Shown here in pieces: positions 1 through 12,900 of a stretch of DNA of 64,000 bases. A model generated the notes under the pieces. That model did no database searches. It saw only the letters and a program-made list of their open reading frames with translations, and was not told the origin of the DNA. The position numbers and the translations under genes were made by a program. This DNA comes from Nomia melanderi (taxonomy: Eukaryota; Arthropoda; Insecta; Hymenoptera; Halictidae), in assembly GCF_051020985.1 (NCBI RefSeq), contig NW_027475133.1:1364001-1428000 (forward strand), read 5' to 3'. Every line of letters begins with the position of its first letter. Position 1 is the first letter of the stretch.

Positions 1-1458
1 ATCAAAGTGCATTCTCTGTAGGAGGCCCTGGCGCATGAATCTGTGCAGCGGGATCGACCTCGGACCACCAAGGGCCGAGAAAATCACCGTCTCATGGGGC
101 CGGACTGTCAGGGTCTGGGAAAAATCCAATATATATCTGGTGATATCTCGGGTGCTATTAGAGATAGCGCAATTAATCAAAGTGAATTATCTGCAGGGGG
201 CCCTGGCGCATGAATCTGTGCAGCGGGAACGACCTCGGACCATCAGGGGTCGAGAAAACCACCGACACATGGGGCCGGACTGTCAGGGTCTGGGAACAAT
301 CCAATATATATCTGGTGATATCTCGGGCGCTATTACAGATAGCGCAATAAATCAAAATGCATTGACTGTAGGAGGCCCTGGCGCATGAATCTGCGCAGCG
401 GGAACGACCTCGGACCACCAGGGTCCGAGAAAATCACAGTCACATGGGGCCGGACACTCAGGGTCAGGGAAAAATCCAATATATATCTGGTGATATCTCG
501 GGTGCTATTACAGATAGCGCAATAAATCAAAGTGCATTGTCTGTAGGAGGCCCTGGCGCATGAATCTGTGCAGCGGGAACGACCTCGGACCACCAGGGGC
601 CGAGACAACCACCGTCTCATGGGGCCGAACACTCTGGGTCAGGGTAAAATCCAATATATATCTGTTGATATCTTGGGTGCTATTAGAGATAGGGCAATAA
701 AGCAAAGTGAATTATCTGCAGGAGACACTGGCGCATGAATCTGTGCAGCGGGAACGACCTCGGACCACCAGGGGCCGAGACAACAACCGTCTCATGGGGC
801 TGGACACTCAGGGTCAGGGTAAAATCCAATATATATCTGGTGATATCTCGGGTGCTATTACATATAGCGCAATAAATCAAAGTTCATTGTCTGCAGGAGA
901 CACTGGCGCATGAATCTGTGCAGCGGGAACGACCTCGGACCACCAGGGGCCGAGACAACAACCGTCTCATGGGGCCGGACCCTCAGGGTCAGGGGAAAAT
1001 CCAATATATATCTGGTGATATCTCGGGTGCTATTAGAGATAGCGCAATAAAGCAGAGTGAATTATCGGCAGGAGGCCCTGTCGCATGAATCTGCGCAACG
1101 GGAACGACCTCGGACCACCAGGGGCCGTGAAAACCACAGTCTCATGGGGCCGGGCACTCAGGGTCAGGGGAAAATCCAATATATATCTGGTGATATTTCG
1201 GGTGCTATTACAGATAGCGCAATAAATCAAAGTGCATTGTCTGTAGGAGGCCCTGGCGCATGAATCTGGGCAGCGGGAACGACCTCGGACCACCAGGGGC
1301 CGGGAAAACCACCGTCTCATGGGGCCGGACACTCAGGGTCAGTGAAAAATCCAATATATATCTCGTGATATCTCGGGTGCTATTACAGATAGCGCAATAA
1401 ATCAAAGTGCATTGTCTGTAGGAGGCCCTGGCGCATGAATCTGTGCAGCGGGAACGAC

Positions 1459-1479
1459 CTCGGACCACCAGGGGCCGAG
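1459..1479. other. Conserved dyad H1 (representative copy)
   Basis: At monomer positions 39-59 the arms CTCGG and CCGAG face each other across 11 bases. The pairing extends inward by CC/GG after one mismatch, giving an 8-position stem with one mismatch and a 5-base loop. Most monomers keep both arms. Exceptions include a run of copies with GGGTCCGAAAA (37167, 38047 and relatives) and copies with CCGTGAAAA (1128, 1653). Whether it acts as a protein site, a hairpin or nothing is unknown. Confidence 0.6.
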
Positions 1480-1507
1480 AAAACCACCGTCTCATGGGGC
1501 CGGACAC

Positions 1508-1519
1508 TCAGGGTCAGGG
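1508..1519 (+). other. TCAGGG doublet inside the monomer (representative copy)
   Basis: Main-type monomers contain TCAGGGTCAGGG at positions 88-99. TCAGGG is a known variant of the TTAGGG telomere repeat, and TCAGG is the telomere repeat of some beetles. With only two units per monomer, chance similarity is the simplest reading. V1 and V2 monomers lack the doublet, and many others carry one substitution in it. Confidence 0.4.
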
Positions 1520-1551
1520 GAAAATCCAATATATATCTGGTGATATCTCGG

Positions 1552-1570
1552 GTGCTATTAGAGATAGCGC
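1552..1570. other. Conserved dyad H2 (representative copy)
   Basis: At monomer positions 132-150, GTGCTAT and ATAGCGC face each other across five bases (TAGAG or TACAG). Six of seven positions pair as DNA, and the seventh is a G-U pair in RNA. Some monomers carry GCGCTAT and pair perfectly, for example near 328. The element is present in nearly every monomer, and the arms vary together in one subset (CCTAT with ATAGG at about 42150, 42850, 47223, 47923, 58075 and 58775). Function is unknown. Confidence 0.6.
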
Positions 1571-1595
1571 AATAAAGCAGAGTGAATTATCGGCA

Positions 1596-2470
1596 GGAGG
1601 CCCTGTCGCATGAATCTGCGTAACGGGAACGACCTCGGACCACCAGGGGCCGTGAAAACCACAGTCTCATGGGGCCGGGCACTCAGGGTCAGGGGAAAAT
1701 CCAATATATATCTGGTGATATTTCGGGTGCTATTACAGATAGCGCAATAAATCAAAGTGCATTGTCTGTAGGAGGCCCTGGCGCATGAATCTGGCCTGCG
1801 GGAACGACTTCGGACCACCAGGGGCCGAGAAAATTACAGATTTTCGGTATCCGCCACCCACAGTCATGTAAAAATCCAGCATATATATGGAGCTTTCTCG
1901 GGAGCTATTACAGATAGCGCAATAAATCAAAGTGCACTGTCTGTAGGAGGCCCTGGCGCATGAATCTGGCCTGCGGGAACGACATCGGACAACCAGGGGC
2001 CGAGAAAATTACAGATTTTCGGTATCCGCCACCCAAAGTCATGTAAAAATCCAGCATATATATGGAGCTTTCTCGGTAGCTATTACAGATAGCGCAATAA
2101 ATCAAAGTGCACTGTCTGTAGGAGGCCCTGGCGCATGAATCTGGGCAGCGGGAACGACCTCGGACCACCAGGGGCCGAGAAAACCACCGTCTAACGGGGC
2201 CGGACACTCCGGCTCAGGGGAAAATCCAATATATATCTGGCGATATCTCGGGTGCTATTACAGATAGCGCAATAAATCAAAGTGCATTGTCTGTAGGAGG
2301 CCCTGGCGCATGAATCTGGCCAGCGGGAACGACCTCGGACCACCAGGGGCCGAGAGAACCACAGTCTCATGGAGCCGGACACTGGGGGTCAGGGGAAAAT
2401 CCAATATATATCTGGTGATATCTCGGGTGCTATTGGAGATAGCGCAATAAACCAAAGTGAATTATCTGCA
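1596..2470 (+). repeat. V1 cassette 1 (two V1 monomers with fixed flanks)
   Basis: The order is a monomer with TGCGTAACGGG and GCCGTGAAAA (1596), two V1 monomers (1771 and 1946), a monomer with GTCTAACGGGG and CTCCGGCTCAGG (2121), then one with CTGGCCAGCGGG (2296). V1 monomers replace the usual central patch with TTTTCGGTATCCGCCACCC and GGAGCTTTCTCGGGAGC. The same ordered cassette, with three V1 monomers, recurs at 4221 and 8946, so the number of V1 units changes in whole monomers. Confidence 0.85.
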
Positions 2471-3450
2471 GGAGGCCCTGGCGCATGAATCTGTGCAGCG
2501 GGAACGACCTCGGACCACCACGGGCCGATAAAACCACCGTCTCATGGGGCCGGACACTCAGGGTCATGGGAAAACCCAATATATATCTGGTGATATCTCG
2601 GGTGCTATTAGAGATAGCGCAATAAACCGAAGTGAATTATCTGCAGGGGGCCCTGCCGCATGCATCTGTGTAGCGGGAACGACCTCCGACCACCAGGGGC
2701 CGAGTAAACCAACGTCTCATGGGGCCGAACACTCTGGGTCAGGGTAAAATCCAATATATAACTGTTGATATCTTGGGTGCTATTAGAGATAGGGCAATAA
2801 ACCAAAGTGAATTATCTGCAGGAGACACTGGCGCATGAATCTGTGCAGCGGGAACGACCTCGGACCACCAGGGGCCGACACAACAACCGTCTCATGGGGC
2901 TGGACACTCAGGGTCGGGGTAAAATCCAATATATATCTGGTGATATCTCGGGTGCTATTACATATAGCGCAATAAATCAAAGTTCATCGTCTGCAGGAGA
3001 CACTGGCGCATGAATCTGTGCAGCGGGAACGACCTCGGACAACCAGGGGCCGAGACAACAACCGTCTCATGGGGCCGGACACTCAGGGTCAGTGAAAAAT
3101 CCAATATATTTCTGGTGATATCTCGGGTGCTATTACAGATAGCGCAATAAATCAAAGTGCATTGACTGTAGGAGGCCCTGGCGCATGAATCTGTGCAGCG
3201 GGAACGACCTCGGACCATCAGGGTCCGAGAAAACCACAGTCTCATGGGGCCGGACACTCAGGGTCAGTGAAAAATAAAATATATATCTGGTGATATCTCG
3301 GGTGCTATTACAGATAGCGCAATAAATCAAAGTGCATTGTCTGTAGGAGGCCCTGGCGCATGAATCTGTGCAGCGGGAACGACCTCGGAACACAAGGGGC
3401 CGAGACAACCACAGTCTCATGGGGCCGAACACTCTGGGTCAGAGTAAAAT

Positions 3451-6400
3451 CCAATATATATCTGTTGATATCTTGGGTGCTATTAGAGATAGGGCAATAA
3501 ACCAAAGTGAATTATCTGCAGGAGACACTGGCGCATGAATCTGTGCAGCGGGAACGACCTCGGACCACCAGGGGCCGAGACAACAACCGTCTCATGGGGC
3601 TGGACACTCAGGGTCAGGGTAAAATCAAATATATGTCTGGTGATATCTCGGGTGCTATTACAGATAGCGCAATAAATCAAAGTTCATTACGTGTAGGAGG
3701 CCCTGGCGCATGAATCTGTGCAGCGGGACCGTCCTCGGACCTCCAGGGGCCGAGACAACGACCGTCTCATGGGGCCGGACACTCAGGGTCAGGGTAAAAT
3801 CCAATATATATCTGGTGATATCTCGGGTGCTATTACAGATAGCGGAATAAATCAGAGTGCATTGTCTGTAGGATGCCCTGGCGCATGAATGTGGGCAGCG
3901 GGAACGACCTCGGACCACCAGGGGCCGAGAAAACCACCGTCTCATGGGGCCGGACACTCAGGGTCAGTGAAAAATCCAATATATATCTGGTGATATCTCG
4001 GGTGCTATTACAGATAGCGCAATAAATCAAAGTGCATTGTCTGTAGGAGGCCCTGGCGCATGAATCTGTGCAGCGGGAACGACCTCGGACCACCAGGGGC
4101 CGAGAAAACCACAGTCTCATGGGGCCGGACCCTCAGGGTCAGGGGAAAATCCAATATATATCTGGTGATATCTCGGGTGCTATTAGAGATAGCGCAATAA
4201 AGCAGAGTGAATTATCGGCAGGAGACCCTGGCGCATAAATCTGCGCAACGGGAACGACCTCGGACCACCAGGGGCCGTGAAAACCACAGTCTCATGGGGC
4301 CGCGCACTCAGGGTCAGGGGAAAATCCAATATATATCTGGTGATATTTCGGGTGCTATTACAGATAGCGCAATAAATCAAAGTGCATTGTCTGTAGGAGG
4401 CCCTGGCGCATGAATCTGGCCTGCGGGAACGACTTCGGACCACCAGGGGCCGAGAAAATTACAGATTTTCGGTATCCGCCACCCACAGTCATGTAAAAAT
4501 CCAGCATATATATGGAGCTTTCTCGGGAGCTATTACAGATAGCGCAATAAATCAAAGTGCACTGTCTGTAGGAGGCCCTGGCGCATGAATCTGGCCTGCG
4601 GGAACGACATCGGACAACCAGGGGCCGAGAAAATTACAGATTTTCGGTATCCGCCACCCAAAGTCATGTAAAAATCCAGCATATATATGGAGCTTTCTCG
4701 GGAGCTATTACAGATAGCGCAATAAATCAAAGTGCACTGTCTGTAGGAGGCCCTGGCGCATGAATCTGGCCTGCGGGAACGACATCGGACAACCAGGGGC
4801 CGAGAAAATTACAGATTTTCGGTATCCGCCACCCAAAGTCATGTAAAAATCCAGCATATATATGGAGCTTTCTCGGGAGCTATTACAGATAGCGCAATAA
4901 ATCAAAGTGCACTGTCTGTAGGAGGCCCTGGCGCATGAATCTGGGCAGCGGGAACGACCTCGGACCACCAGGGGCCGAGAAAACCACCGTCTAACGGGGC
5001 CGGACACTCCGGCTCAGGGGAAAATCCAATATATATCTGGCGATATCTCGGGTGCTATTACAGATAGCGCAATAAATCAAAGTGCATTGTCTGTAGGAGG
5101 CCCTGGCGCATGAATCTGGCCAGCGGGAACGACCTCGGACCACCAGGGGCCGAGAGAACCACAGTCTCATGGGGCCGGACACTCAGGGTCAGGGAAAAAT
5201 CCAATATATATCTGGTGATATCTCGGGTGCTATTACAGATAGCGCAATAAATCGAAGCGCATTGTCGGTAGGAGGCCCTGGCGCCTGAATCTGTGCAGTG
5301 GGAACGACCTCGGACAACCAGGGGACGAGAAAACCACAGTCTCATGGGGCCGGACACTCAGGGTCAGGGGAAAATCCAATATATATCTGGTGATATCTCG
5401 GGTGCTATTAGAGATAGCGCAATAAATCAAAGTGCATTGTCTGTAGGAGGCCCTGGCGCATGAATCTGTGCAGCGGGAACGACCTCGGACCACCAGGGGC
5501 CGAGAAAAACACCGTCTCATGGGGCCGGACACTCAGGGTCAGTGAAAAATAAAATATATATCTGGTGATATCTCGGGTGCTATTACAGATAGCGCAATAA
5601 ATCAAAGCGCATTGTCTGTAGGAGGCCCTGGCGCATGAATCTGTGCAGCGGGAACGACCTCGGAACACAAGGGGCCGAGACAACCACCGTCTCATGGGGC
5701 CGGACACTCAGGGTCAGGGAAAAATCCAATATATATCTGGTGATATCTCGGGTGCTATTACAGATAGCGCAATAAATCAAAGTGCATTGTCTGTAGGAGG
5801 CCCTGGCGCATGAATCTGTGCAGCGGGAACGACCTCGGACCACCAGGGGCCGAGAAAAACACCGTCTCATGGGGCCGGACACTCAGGGTCAGTGAAAAAT
5901 AAAATATATATCTGGTGATATCTCGGGTGCTATTACAGATAGCGCAATAAATCAAAGTGCATTGTCTGTAGGAGGCCCTGGCGCATGAATCTGTGCAGCG
6001 GGAACGACCTCGGAACACAAGGGGCCGAGACAACCACCGTCTCATGGGGCCGGACACTCAGGGTCAGGGAAAAATCCAATATATATCTGGTGATATCTCG
6101 GGTGCTATTACAGATTGCACAATAAATCAAAGTGCATTGTCTGTAGGAGGCACTGGCTCATGAATCTGTACAGCGGGAACGACCTCGGACCACCAGAGGT
6201 CGAGAAAAACACCGTCTCATGGGGCTGGACACTCAGGGTCAGGGTAAAATCCAATATATATCTGGTGATATCTCGGGTGCTATTACATATAGCGCAATAA
6301 ATCAAAGTGCATTGTCTGTAGGAGGCCCTGGCGCATGAATCTGTGCAATGTGAACGACCTCGGACCACCAGGGGCCGAGAAAACCACAGTCTCATGGGGC

Positions 6401-8175
6401 CGAACACTCTGGGTCAGGGTAAAATCCAATATATAACTGTTGATATCTTGGGTGCTATTAGAGATAGGGCAATAAACCAAAGTGAATTATCTGCAGGAGA
6501 CACTGGCGCATGAATCTGTGCAGCGGGAACGACCTCGGACCACCAGGGGCCGAGACAACAACCGTCTCATGGGGCTGGACACTCAGGGTCAGGGTAAAAT
6601 CCAATATATATCTGGTGATATCTCGGGTGCTATTACATATAGCGCAATAAATCAAAGTTCATTGTCTGCAGGAGACACTGGCGCATGAATCTGTGCAGCG
6701 GGAACGACCTCGGACCACCAGGGGCTGAGACAACAACCGTCTCATGGGGCCTGACACTCAGGGTCAGGGTAAAATCCAATATATATCTGGTGATATCTCG
6801 GGTGCTATTACATATAGCGCAATAAATCAAAGTTCATTGTCTGTAGGAGGCCCTGGCGCATGAATCTGTACAGCGGGAACGACCTCGGACCACCAGGGGC
6901 CGAGAAAACCACCGTCTCATGGGGCCGGAAGCTCAGGGTCAGTGAAAAATCCAATATATGTCTGGTGATATCTCGGGTGTTATTACAGATAGCGCAATAA
7001 ATCAGAGTGCATTGACTGTAGGAGACCCTGGCGCATGAATCTGTGCAGCGGGAACGACCTCGGACCACCAGGGTCCGAGAAAATCACAGTCTCATGGGGC
7101 CGGACACTCAGGGTCAGGGAAAAATCCAATATATATCTGGCGATATCTCGGGTGCTATTAGAGATAGCGCAATAAATCAAACTGCATTGTCTGTAGGAGG
7201 CCCTGGCGCATGAATCTGTACAGCGGGAACGACCTCGGACCACCAGGGGCCGAGAAAAACACCGTCTCATGGGGCCGGACACTCAGGGTCAGTGAAAAAT
7301 AAAATATATATCTTGTGATATCTCGGGTGCTATTACAGATAGCGCAATAAATCAAAGTGCATTGTCTGTAGGAGGCCCTGGCGCATGAATCTGGCCAGCG
7401 GGAACGACCTCGGACCACCAGGGGCCGAGAGAACCACAGTCTCATGGGGCCGGACACTCAGGGTCAGGGAAAAATCCAATATATATCTGGTGATATCTCG
7501 GGTGCTATTACAGATAGCGCAATAAATCGAAGCGCATTGTCGGTAGGAGGCCCTGGCGCCTGAATCTGTGCAGTGGGAACGACCTCGGACAACCAGGGGA
7601 CGAGAAAACCACAGTCTCATGGGGCAGGACACTCAGGGTCAGGGGAAAATCCAATATATATCTGGTGATATCTCGGGTGCTATTAGAGATAGCGCAATAA
7701 ATCAAAGTGCATTGTCTGTAGGAGGCCCTGGCGCATGAATCTGTGCAGCGGGATCGTCCTCGGACCTCCAGGGGCCGAGACAACCACCGTCTCATGGGGC
7801 CGGACACTCAGGGTCAGGGGAAAATCCAATATATATCTGGTGATATGTCGGGTGCTATTACAGATAGCGCAATAAATCAAAGTGCATTGTCTGTAGGAGG
7901 CCCTGGCGCATGAATCTGTACAGCGGGAACGACCTCGGACCACCAGGGGCCGAGAAAAACACCGTCTCATGGGGCCGGACACTCAGGGTCAGTGAAAAAT
8001 AAAATATATATCTGGTGATATCTCGGGTGCTATTACAGATAGCGCAATAAATCAAACTGCATTGTCTGTAGGAGGCCCTGGCGCATGAATCTGTGCTGCG
8101 GGAACGACCTCGGAACACAAGGGGCCGAGACAACCACCGTCTCATGGGGCCGGACACTCAGGGTCAGGGAAAAAT
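3451..8175 (+). repeat. 27-monomer higher-order unit, copy 1 (4725 bp)
   Basis: Sequence from about 3446 to 8170 reappears 4725 bp downstream (27 x 175). All segments I compared are identical, including rare markers such as AAAGTTCATTACGTGTAGG, the V1 triplet, ATTGCACAATAAATC and GCAATGTGAACG. The left edge is where AGAGTAAAAT precedes the shared TATCTGTTGATATCTTGGG in this copy and AGGGAAAAAT in the next. Edges are ambiguous by about 20 bp because the flanking monomers are alike. Confidence 0.9.
4221..5270 (+). repeat. V1 cassette 2 (three V1 monomers)
   Basis: Six monomers: the TGCGCAACGGG/GCCGTGAAAA monomer, V1 monomers at 4396, 4571 and 4746, then the CTAACGGGG monomer and the CTGGCCAGCGGG monomer. 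The second and third V1 units agree throughout as far as I can see and differ from the first (CATCGGACAACC and CCCAAAGTC, against CTTCGGACCACC and CCCACAGTC), which suggests a recent one-monomer duplication. It lies inside copy 1 of the 27-monomer unit. Confidence 0.88.
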
Positions 8176-11100
8176 CCAATATATATCTGTTGATATCTTG
8201 GGTGCTATTAGAGATAGGGCAATAAACCAAAGTGAATTATCTGCAGGAGACACTGGCGCATGAATCTGTGCAGCGGGAACGACCTCGGACCACCAGGGGC
8301 CGAGACAACAACCGTCTCATGGGGCTGGACACTCAGGGTCAGGGTAAAATCAAATATATGTCTGGTGATATCTCGGGTGCTATTACAGATAGCGCAATAA
8401 ATCAAAGTTCATTACGTGTAGGAGGCCCTGGCGCATGAATCTGTGCAGCGGGACCGTCCTCGGACCTCCAGGGGCCGAGACAACGACCGTCTCATGGGGC
8501 CGGACACTCAGGGTCAGGGTAAAATCCAATATATATCTGGTGATATCTCGGGTGCTATTACAGATAGCGGAATAAATCAGAGTGCATTGTCTGTAGGATG
8601 CCCTGGCGCATGAATGTGGGCAGCGGGAACGACCTCGGACCACCAGGGGCCGAGAAAACCACCGTCTCATGGGGCCGGACACTCAGGGTCAGTGAAAAAT
8701 CCAATATATATCTGGTGATATCTCGGGTGCTATTACAGATAGCGCAATAAATCAAAGTGCATTGTCTGTAGGAGGCCCTGGCGCATGAATCTGTGCAGCG
8801 GGAACGACCTCGGACCACCAGGGGCCGAGAAAACCACAGTCTCATGGGGCCGGACCCTCAGGGTCAGGGGAAAATCCAATATATATCTGGTGATATCTCG
8901 GGTGCTATTAGAGATAGCGCAATAAAGCAGAGTGAATTATCGGCAGGAGACCCTGGCGCATAAATCTGCGCAACGGGAACGACCTCGGACCACCAGGGGC
9001 CGTGAAAACCACAGTCTCATGGGGCCGCGCACTCAGGGTCAGGGGAAAATCCAATATATATCTGGTGATATTTCGGGTGCTATTACAGATAGCGCAATAA
9101 ATCAAAGTGCATTGTCTGTAGGAGGCCCTGGCGCATGAATCTGGCCTGCGGGAACGACTTCGGACCACCAGGGGCCGAGAAAATTACAGATTTTCGGTAT
9201 CCGCCACCCACAGTCATGTAAAAATCCAGCATATATATGGAGCTTTCTCGGGAGCTATTACAGATAGCGCAATAAATCAAAGTGCACTGTCTGTAGGAGG
9301 CCCTGGCGCATGAATCTGGCCTGCGGGAACGACATCGGACAACCAGGGGCCGAGAAAATTACAGATTTTCGGTATCCGCCACCCAAAGTCATGTAAAAAT
9401 CCAGCATATATATGGAGCTTTCTCGGGAGCTATTACAGATAGCGCAATAAATCAAAGTGCACTGTCTGTAGGAGGCCCTGGCGCATGAATCTGGCCTGCG
9501 GGAACGACATCGGACAACCAGGGGCCGAGAAAATTACAGATTTTCGGTATCCGCCACCCAAAGTCATGTAAAAATCCAGCATATATATGGAGCTTTCTCG
9601 GGAGCTATTACAGATAGCGCAATAAATCAAAGTGCACTGTCTGTAGGAGGCCCTGGCGCATGAATCTGGGCAGCGGGAACGACCTCGGACCACCAGGGGC
9701 CGAGAAAACCACCGTCTAACGGGGCCGGACACTCCGGCTCAGGGGAAAATCCAATATATATCTGGCGATATCTCGGGTGCTATTACAGATAGCGCAATAA
9801 ATCAAAGTGCATTGTCTGTAGGAGGCCCTGGCGCATGAATCTGGCCAGCGGGAACGACCTCGGACCACCAGGGGCCGAGAGAACCACAGTCTCATGGGGC
9901 CGGACACTCAGGGTCAGGGAAAAATCCAATATATATCTGGTGATATCTCGGGTGCTATTACAGATAGCGCAATAAATCGAAGCGCATTGTCGGTAGGAGG
10001 CCCTGGCGCCTGAATCTGTGCAGTGGGAACGACCTCGGACAACCAGGGGACGAGAAAACCACAGTCTCATGGGGCCGGACACTCAGGGTCAGGGGAAAAT
10101 CCAATATATATCTGGTGATATCTCGGGTGCTATTAGAGATAGCGCAATAAATCAAAGTGCATTGTCTGTAGGAGGCCCTGGCGCATGAATCTGTGCAGCG
10201 GGAACGACCTCGGACCACCAGGGGCCGAGAAAAACACCGTCTCATGGGGCCGGACACTCAGGGTCAGTGAAAAATAAAATATATATCTGGTGATATCTCG
10301 GGTGCTATTACAGATAGCGCAATAAATCAAAGCGCATTGTCTGTAGGAGGCCCTGGCGCATGAATCTGTGCAGCGGGAACGACCTCGGAACACAAGGGGC
10401 CGAGACAACCACCGTCTCATGGGGCCGGACACTCAGGGTCAGGGAAAAATCCAATATATATCTGGTGATATCTCGGGTGCTATTACAGATAGCGCAATAA
10501 ATCAAAGTGCATTGTCTGTAGGAGGCCCTGGCGCATGAATCTGTGCAGCGGGAACGACCTCGGACCACCAGGGGCCGAGAAAAACACCGTCTCATGGGGC
10601 CGGACACTCAGGGTCAGTGAAAAATAAAATATATATCTGGTGATATCTCGGGTGCTATTACAGATAGCGCAATAAATCAAAGTGCATTGTCTGTAGGAGG
10701 CCCTGGCGCATGAATCTGTGCAGCGGGAACGACCTCGGAACACAAGGGGCCGAGACAACCACCGTCTCATGGGGCCGGACACTCAGGGTCAGGGAAAAAT
10801 CCAATATATATCTGGTGATATCTCGGGTGCTATTACAGATTGCACAATAAATCAAAGTGCATTGTCTGTAGGAGGCACTGGCTCATGAATCTGTACAGCG
10901 GGAACGACCTCGGACCACCAGAGGTCGAGAAAAACACCGTCTCATGGGGCTGGACACTCAGGGTCAGGGTAAAATCCAATATATATCTGGTGATATCTCG
11001 GGTGCTATTACATATAGCGCAATAAATCAAAGTGCATTGTCTGTAGGAGGCCCTGGCGCATGAATCTGTGCAATGTGAACGACCTCGGACCACCAGGGGC

Positions 11101-12900
11101 CGAGAAAACCACAGTCTCATGGGGCCGAACACTCTGGGTCAGGGTAAAATCCAATATATAACTGTTGATATCTTGGGTGCTATTAGAGATAGGGCAATAA
11201 ACCAAAGTGAATTATCTGCAGGAGACACTGGCGCATGAATCTGTGCAGCGGGAACGACCTCGGACCACCAGGGGCCGAGACAACAACCGTCTCATGGGGC
11301 TGGACACTCAGGGTCAGGGTAAAATCCAATATATATCTGGTGATATCTCGGGTGCTATTACATATAGCGCAATAAATCAAAGTTCATTGTCTGCAGGAGA
11401 CACTGGCGCATGAATCTGTGCAGCGGGAACGACCTCGGACCACCAGGGGCTGAGACAACAACCGTCTCATGGGGCCTGACACTCAGGGTCAGGGTAAAAT
11501 CCAATATATATCTGGTGATATCTCGGGTGCTATTACATATAGCGCAATAAATCAAAGTTCATTGTCTGTAGGAGGCCCTGGCGCATGAATCTGTACAGCG
11601 GGAACGACCTCGGACCACCAGGGGCCGAGAAAACCACCGTCTCATGGGGCCGGAAGCTCAGGGTCAGTGAAAAATCCAATATATGTCTGGTGATATCTCG
11701 GGTGTTATTACAGATAGCGCAATAAATCAGAGTGCATTGACTGTAGGAGACCCTGGCGCATGAATCTGTGCAGCGGGAACGACCTCGGACCACCAGGGTC
11801 CGAGAAAATCACAGTCTCATGGGGCCGGACACTCAGGGTCAGGGAAAAATCCAATATATATCTGGCGATATCTCGGGTGCTATTAGAGATAGCGCAATAA
11901 ATCAAACTGCATTGTCTGTAGGAGGCCCTGGCGCATGAATCTGTACAGCGGGAACGACCTCGGACCACCAGGGGCCGAGAAAAACACCGTCTCATGGGGC
12001 CGGACACTCAGGGTCAGTGAAAAATAAAATATATATCTTGTGATATCTCGGGTGCTATTACAGATAGCGCAATAAATCAAAGTGCATTGTCTGTAGGAGG
12101 CCCTGGCGCATGAATCTGGCCAGCGGGAACGACCTCGGACCACCAGGGGCCGAGAGAACCACAGTCTCATGGGGCCGGACACTCAGGGTCAGGGAAAAAT
12201 CCAATATATATCTGGTGATATCTCGGGTGCTATTACAGATAGCGCAATAAATCGAAGCGCATTGTCGGTAGGAGGCCCTGGCGCCTGAATCTGTGCAGTG
12301 GGAACGACCTCGGACAACCAGGGGACGAGAAAACCACAGTCTCATGGGGCAGGACACTCAGGGTCAGGGGAAAATCCAATATATATCTGGTGATATCTCG
12401 GGTGCTATTAGAGATAGCGCAATAAATCAAAGTGCATTGTCTGTAGGAGGCCCTGGCGCATGAATCTGTGCAGCGGGATCGTCCTCGGACCTCCAGGGGC
12501 CGAGACAACCACCGTCTCATGGGGCCGGACACTCAGGGTCAGGGGAAAATCCAATATATATCTGGTGATATGTCGGGTGCTATTACAGATAGCGCAATAA
12601 ATCAAAGTGCATTGTCTGTAGGAGGCCCTGGCGCATGAATCTGTACAGCGGGAACGACCTCGGACCACCAGGGGCCGAGAAAAACACCGTCTCATGGGGC
12701 CGGACACTCAGGGTCAGTGAAAAATAAAATATATATCTGGTGATATCTCGGGTGCTATTACAGATAGCGCAATAAATCAAACTGCATTGTCTGTAGGAGG
12801 CCCTGGCGCATGAATCTGTGCTGCGGGAACGACCTCGGAACACAAGGGGCCGAGACAACCACCGTCTCATGGGGCCGGACACTCAGGGTCAGGGAAAAAT
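8176..12900 (+). repeat. 27-monomer higher-order unit, copy 2 (4725 bp)
   Basis: Follows copy 1 directly and matches it wherever compared until about 12915, where TATCTGGTGATATC replaces the TATCTGTTGATATC that opens each unit. No substitution between copies was found by eye over 4.7 kb, so the duplication is recent, has been homogenised, or arose during assembly. Base-level identity needs an alignment. Confidence 0.9.
8946..9995 (+). repeat. V1 cassette 3 (three V1 monomers)
   Basis: Exact counterpart of the 4221-5270 cassette, 4725 bp downstream, with V1 monomers at 9121, 9296 and 9471. Its ordered flanks are retained, so it moved as part of the 27-monomer unit. Confidence 0.88.

Larger units (their letters stand above)
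1421..1595 (+). repeat. Representative main-type monomer (175 bp)
   Basis: This copy is close to the consensus and is used to define coordinates inside the monomer. It runs from one GGAGGCCCTG to the base before the next GGAGG. A typical main-type monomer has about 48 A, 41 C, 52 G and 34 T by my count, with nine CpG dinucleotides. Positions 1-100 are GC-rich and 101-175 AT-rich. An EcoRV hexamer GATATC sits at 122-127 in most monomers, so a digest should give a 175-bp ladder. Strand assignment is arbitrary. Confidence 0.95.
1..3450 (+). repeat. Mixed monomers at the left edge
   Basis: About 20 monomers without one clear higher-order unit. The first two carry substitutions (GGGATCGACC in the first, GACTGTCAGGGTC in both) that also mark the 21-33 kb and 60-64 kb regions. 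A three-monomer duplication places near-identical sequence at about 1033-1270 and 1558-1795, with CGCAACG changed to CGTAACG in the second. A V1 cassette lies at 1596-2470. No gene or non-satellite sequence is visible. Confidence 0.9.

Noticed and set aside
1426..1440. Ribosome binding site GGAGG nine bases before ATG
   Set aside because: It is present in nearly every monomer of a eukaryotic-type satellite, and the frame behind it is lost in many copies. Kept only as a low-interest observation.
1525..1540. CCAAT plus TATA-like stretch (CCAATATATATCTGG) as a promoter
   Set aside because: The elements overlap and recur in almost every monomer. AT-rich satellite commonly yields such matches, and no transcript evidence is available.
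1771..2120. V1 patch as an inserted mobile element
   Set aside because: The patch has the same length as the main-type sequence it replaces and aligns with it at roughly 60% of positions, with no target duplication or terminal repeats. It is a divergent monomer, not an insertion.
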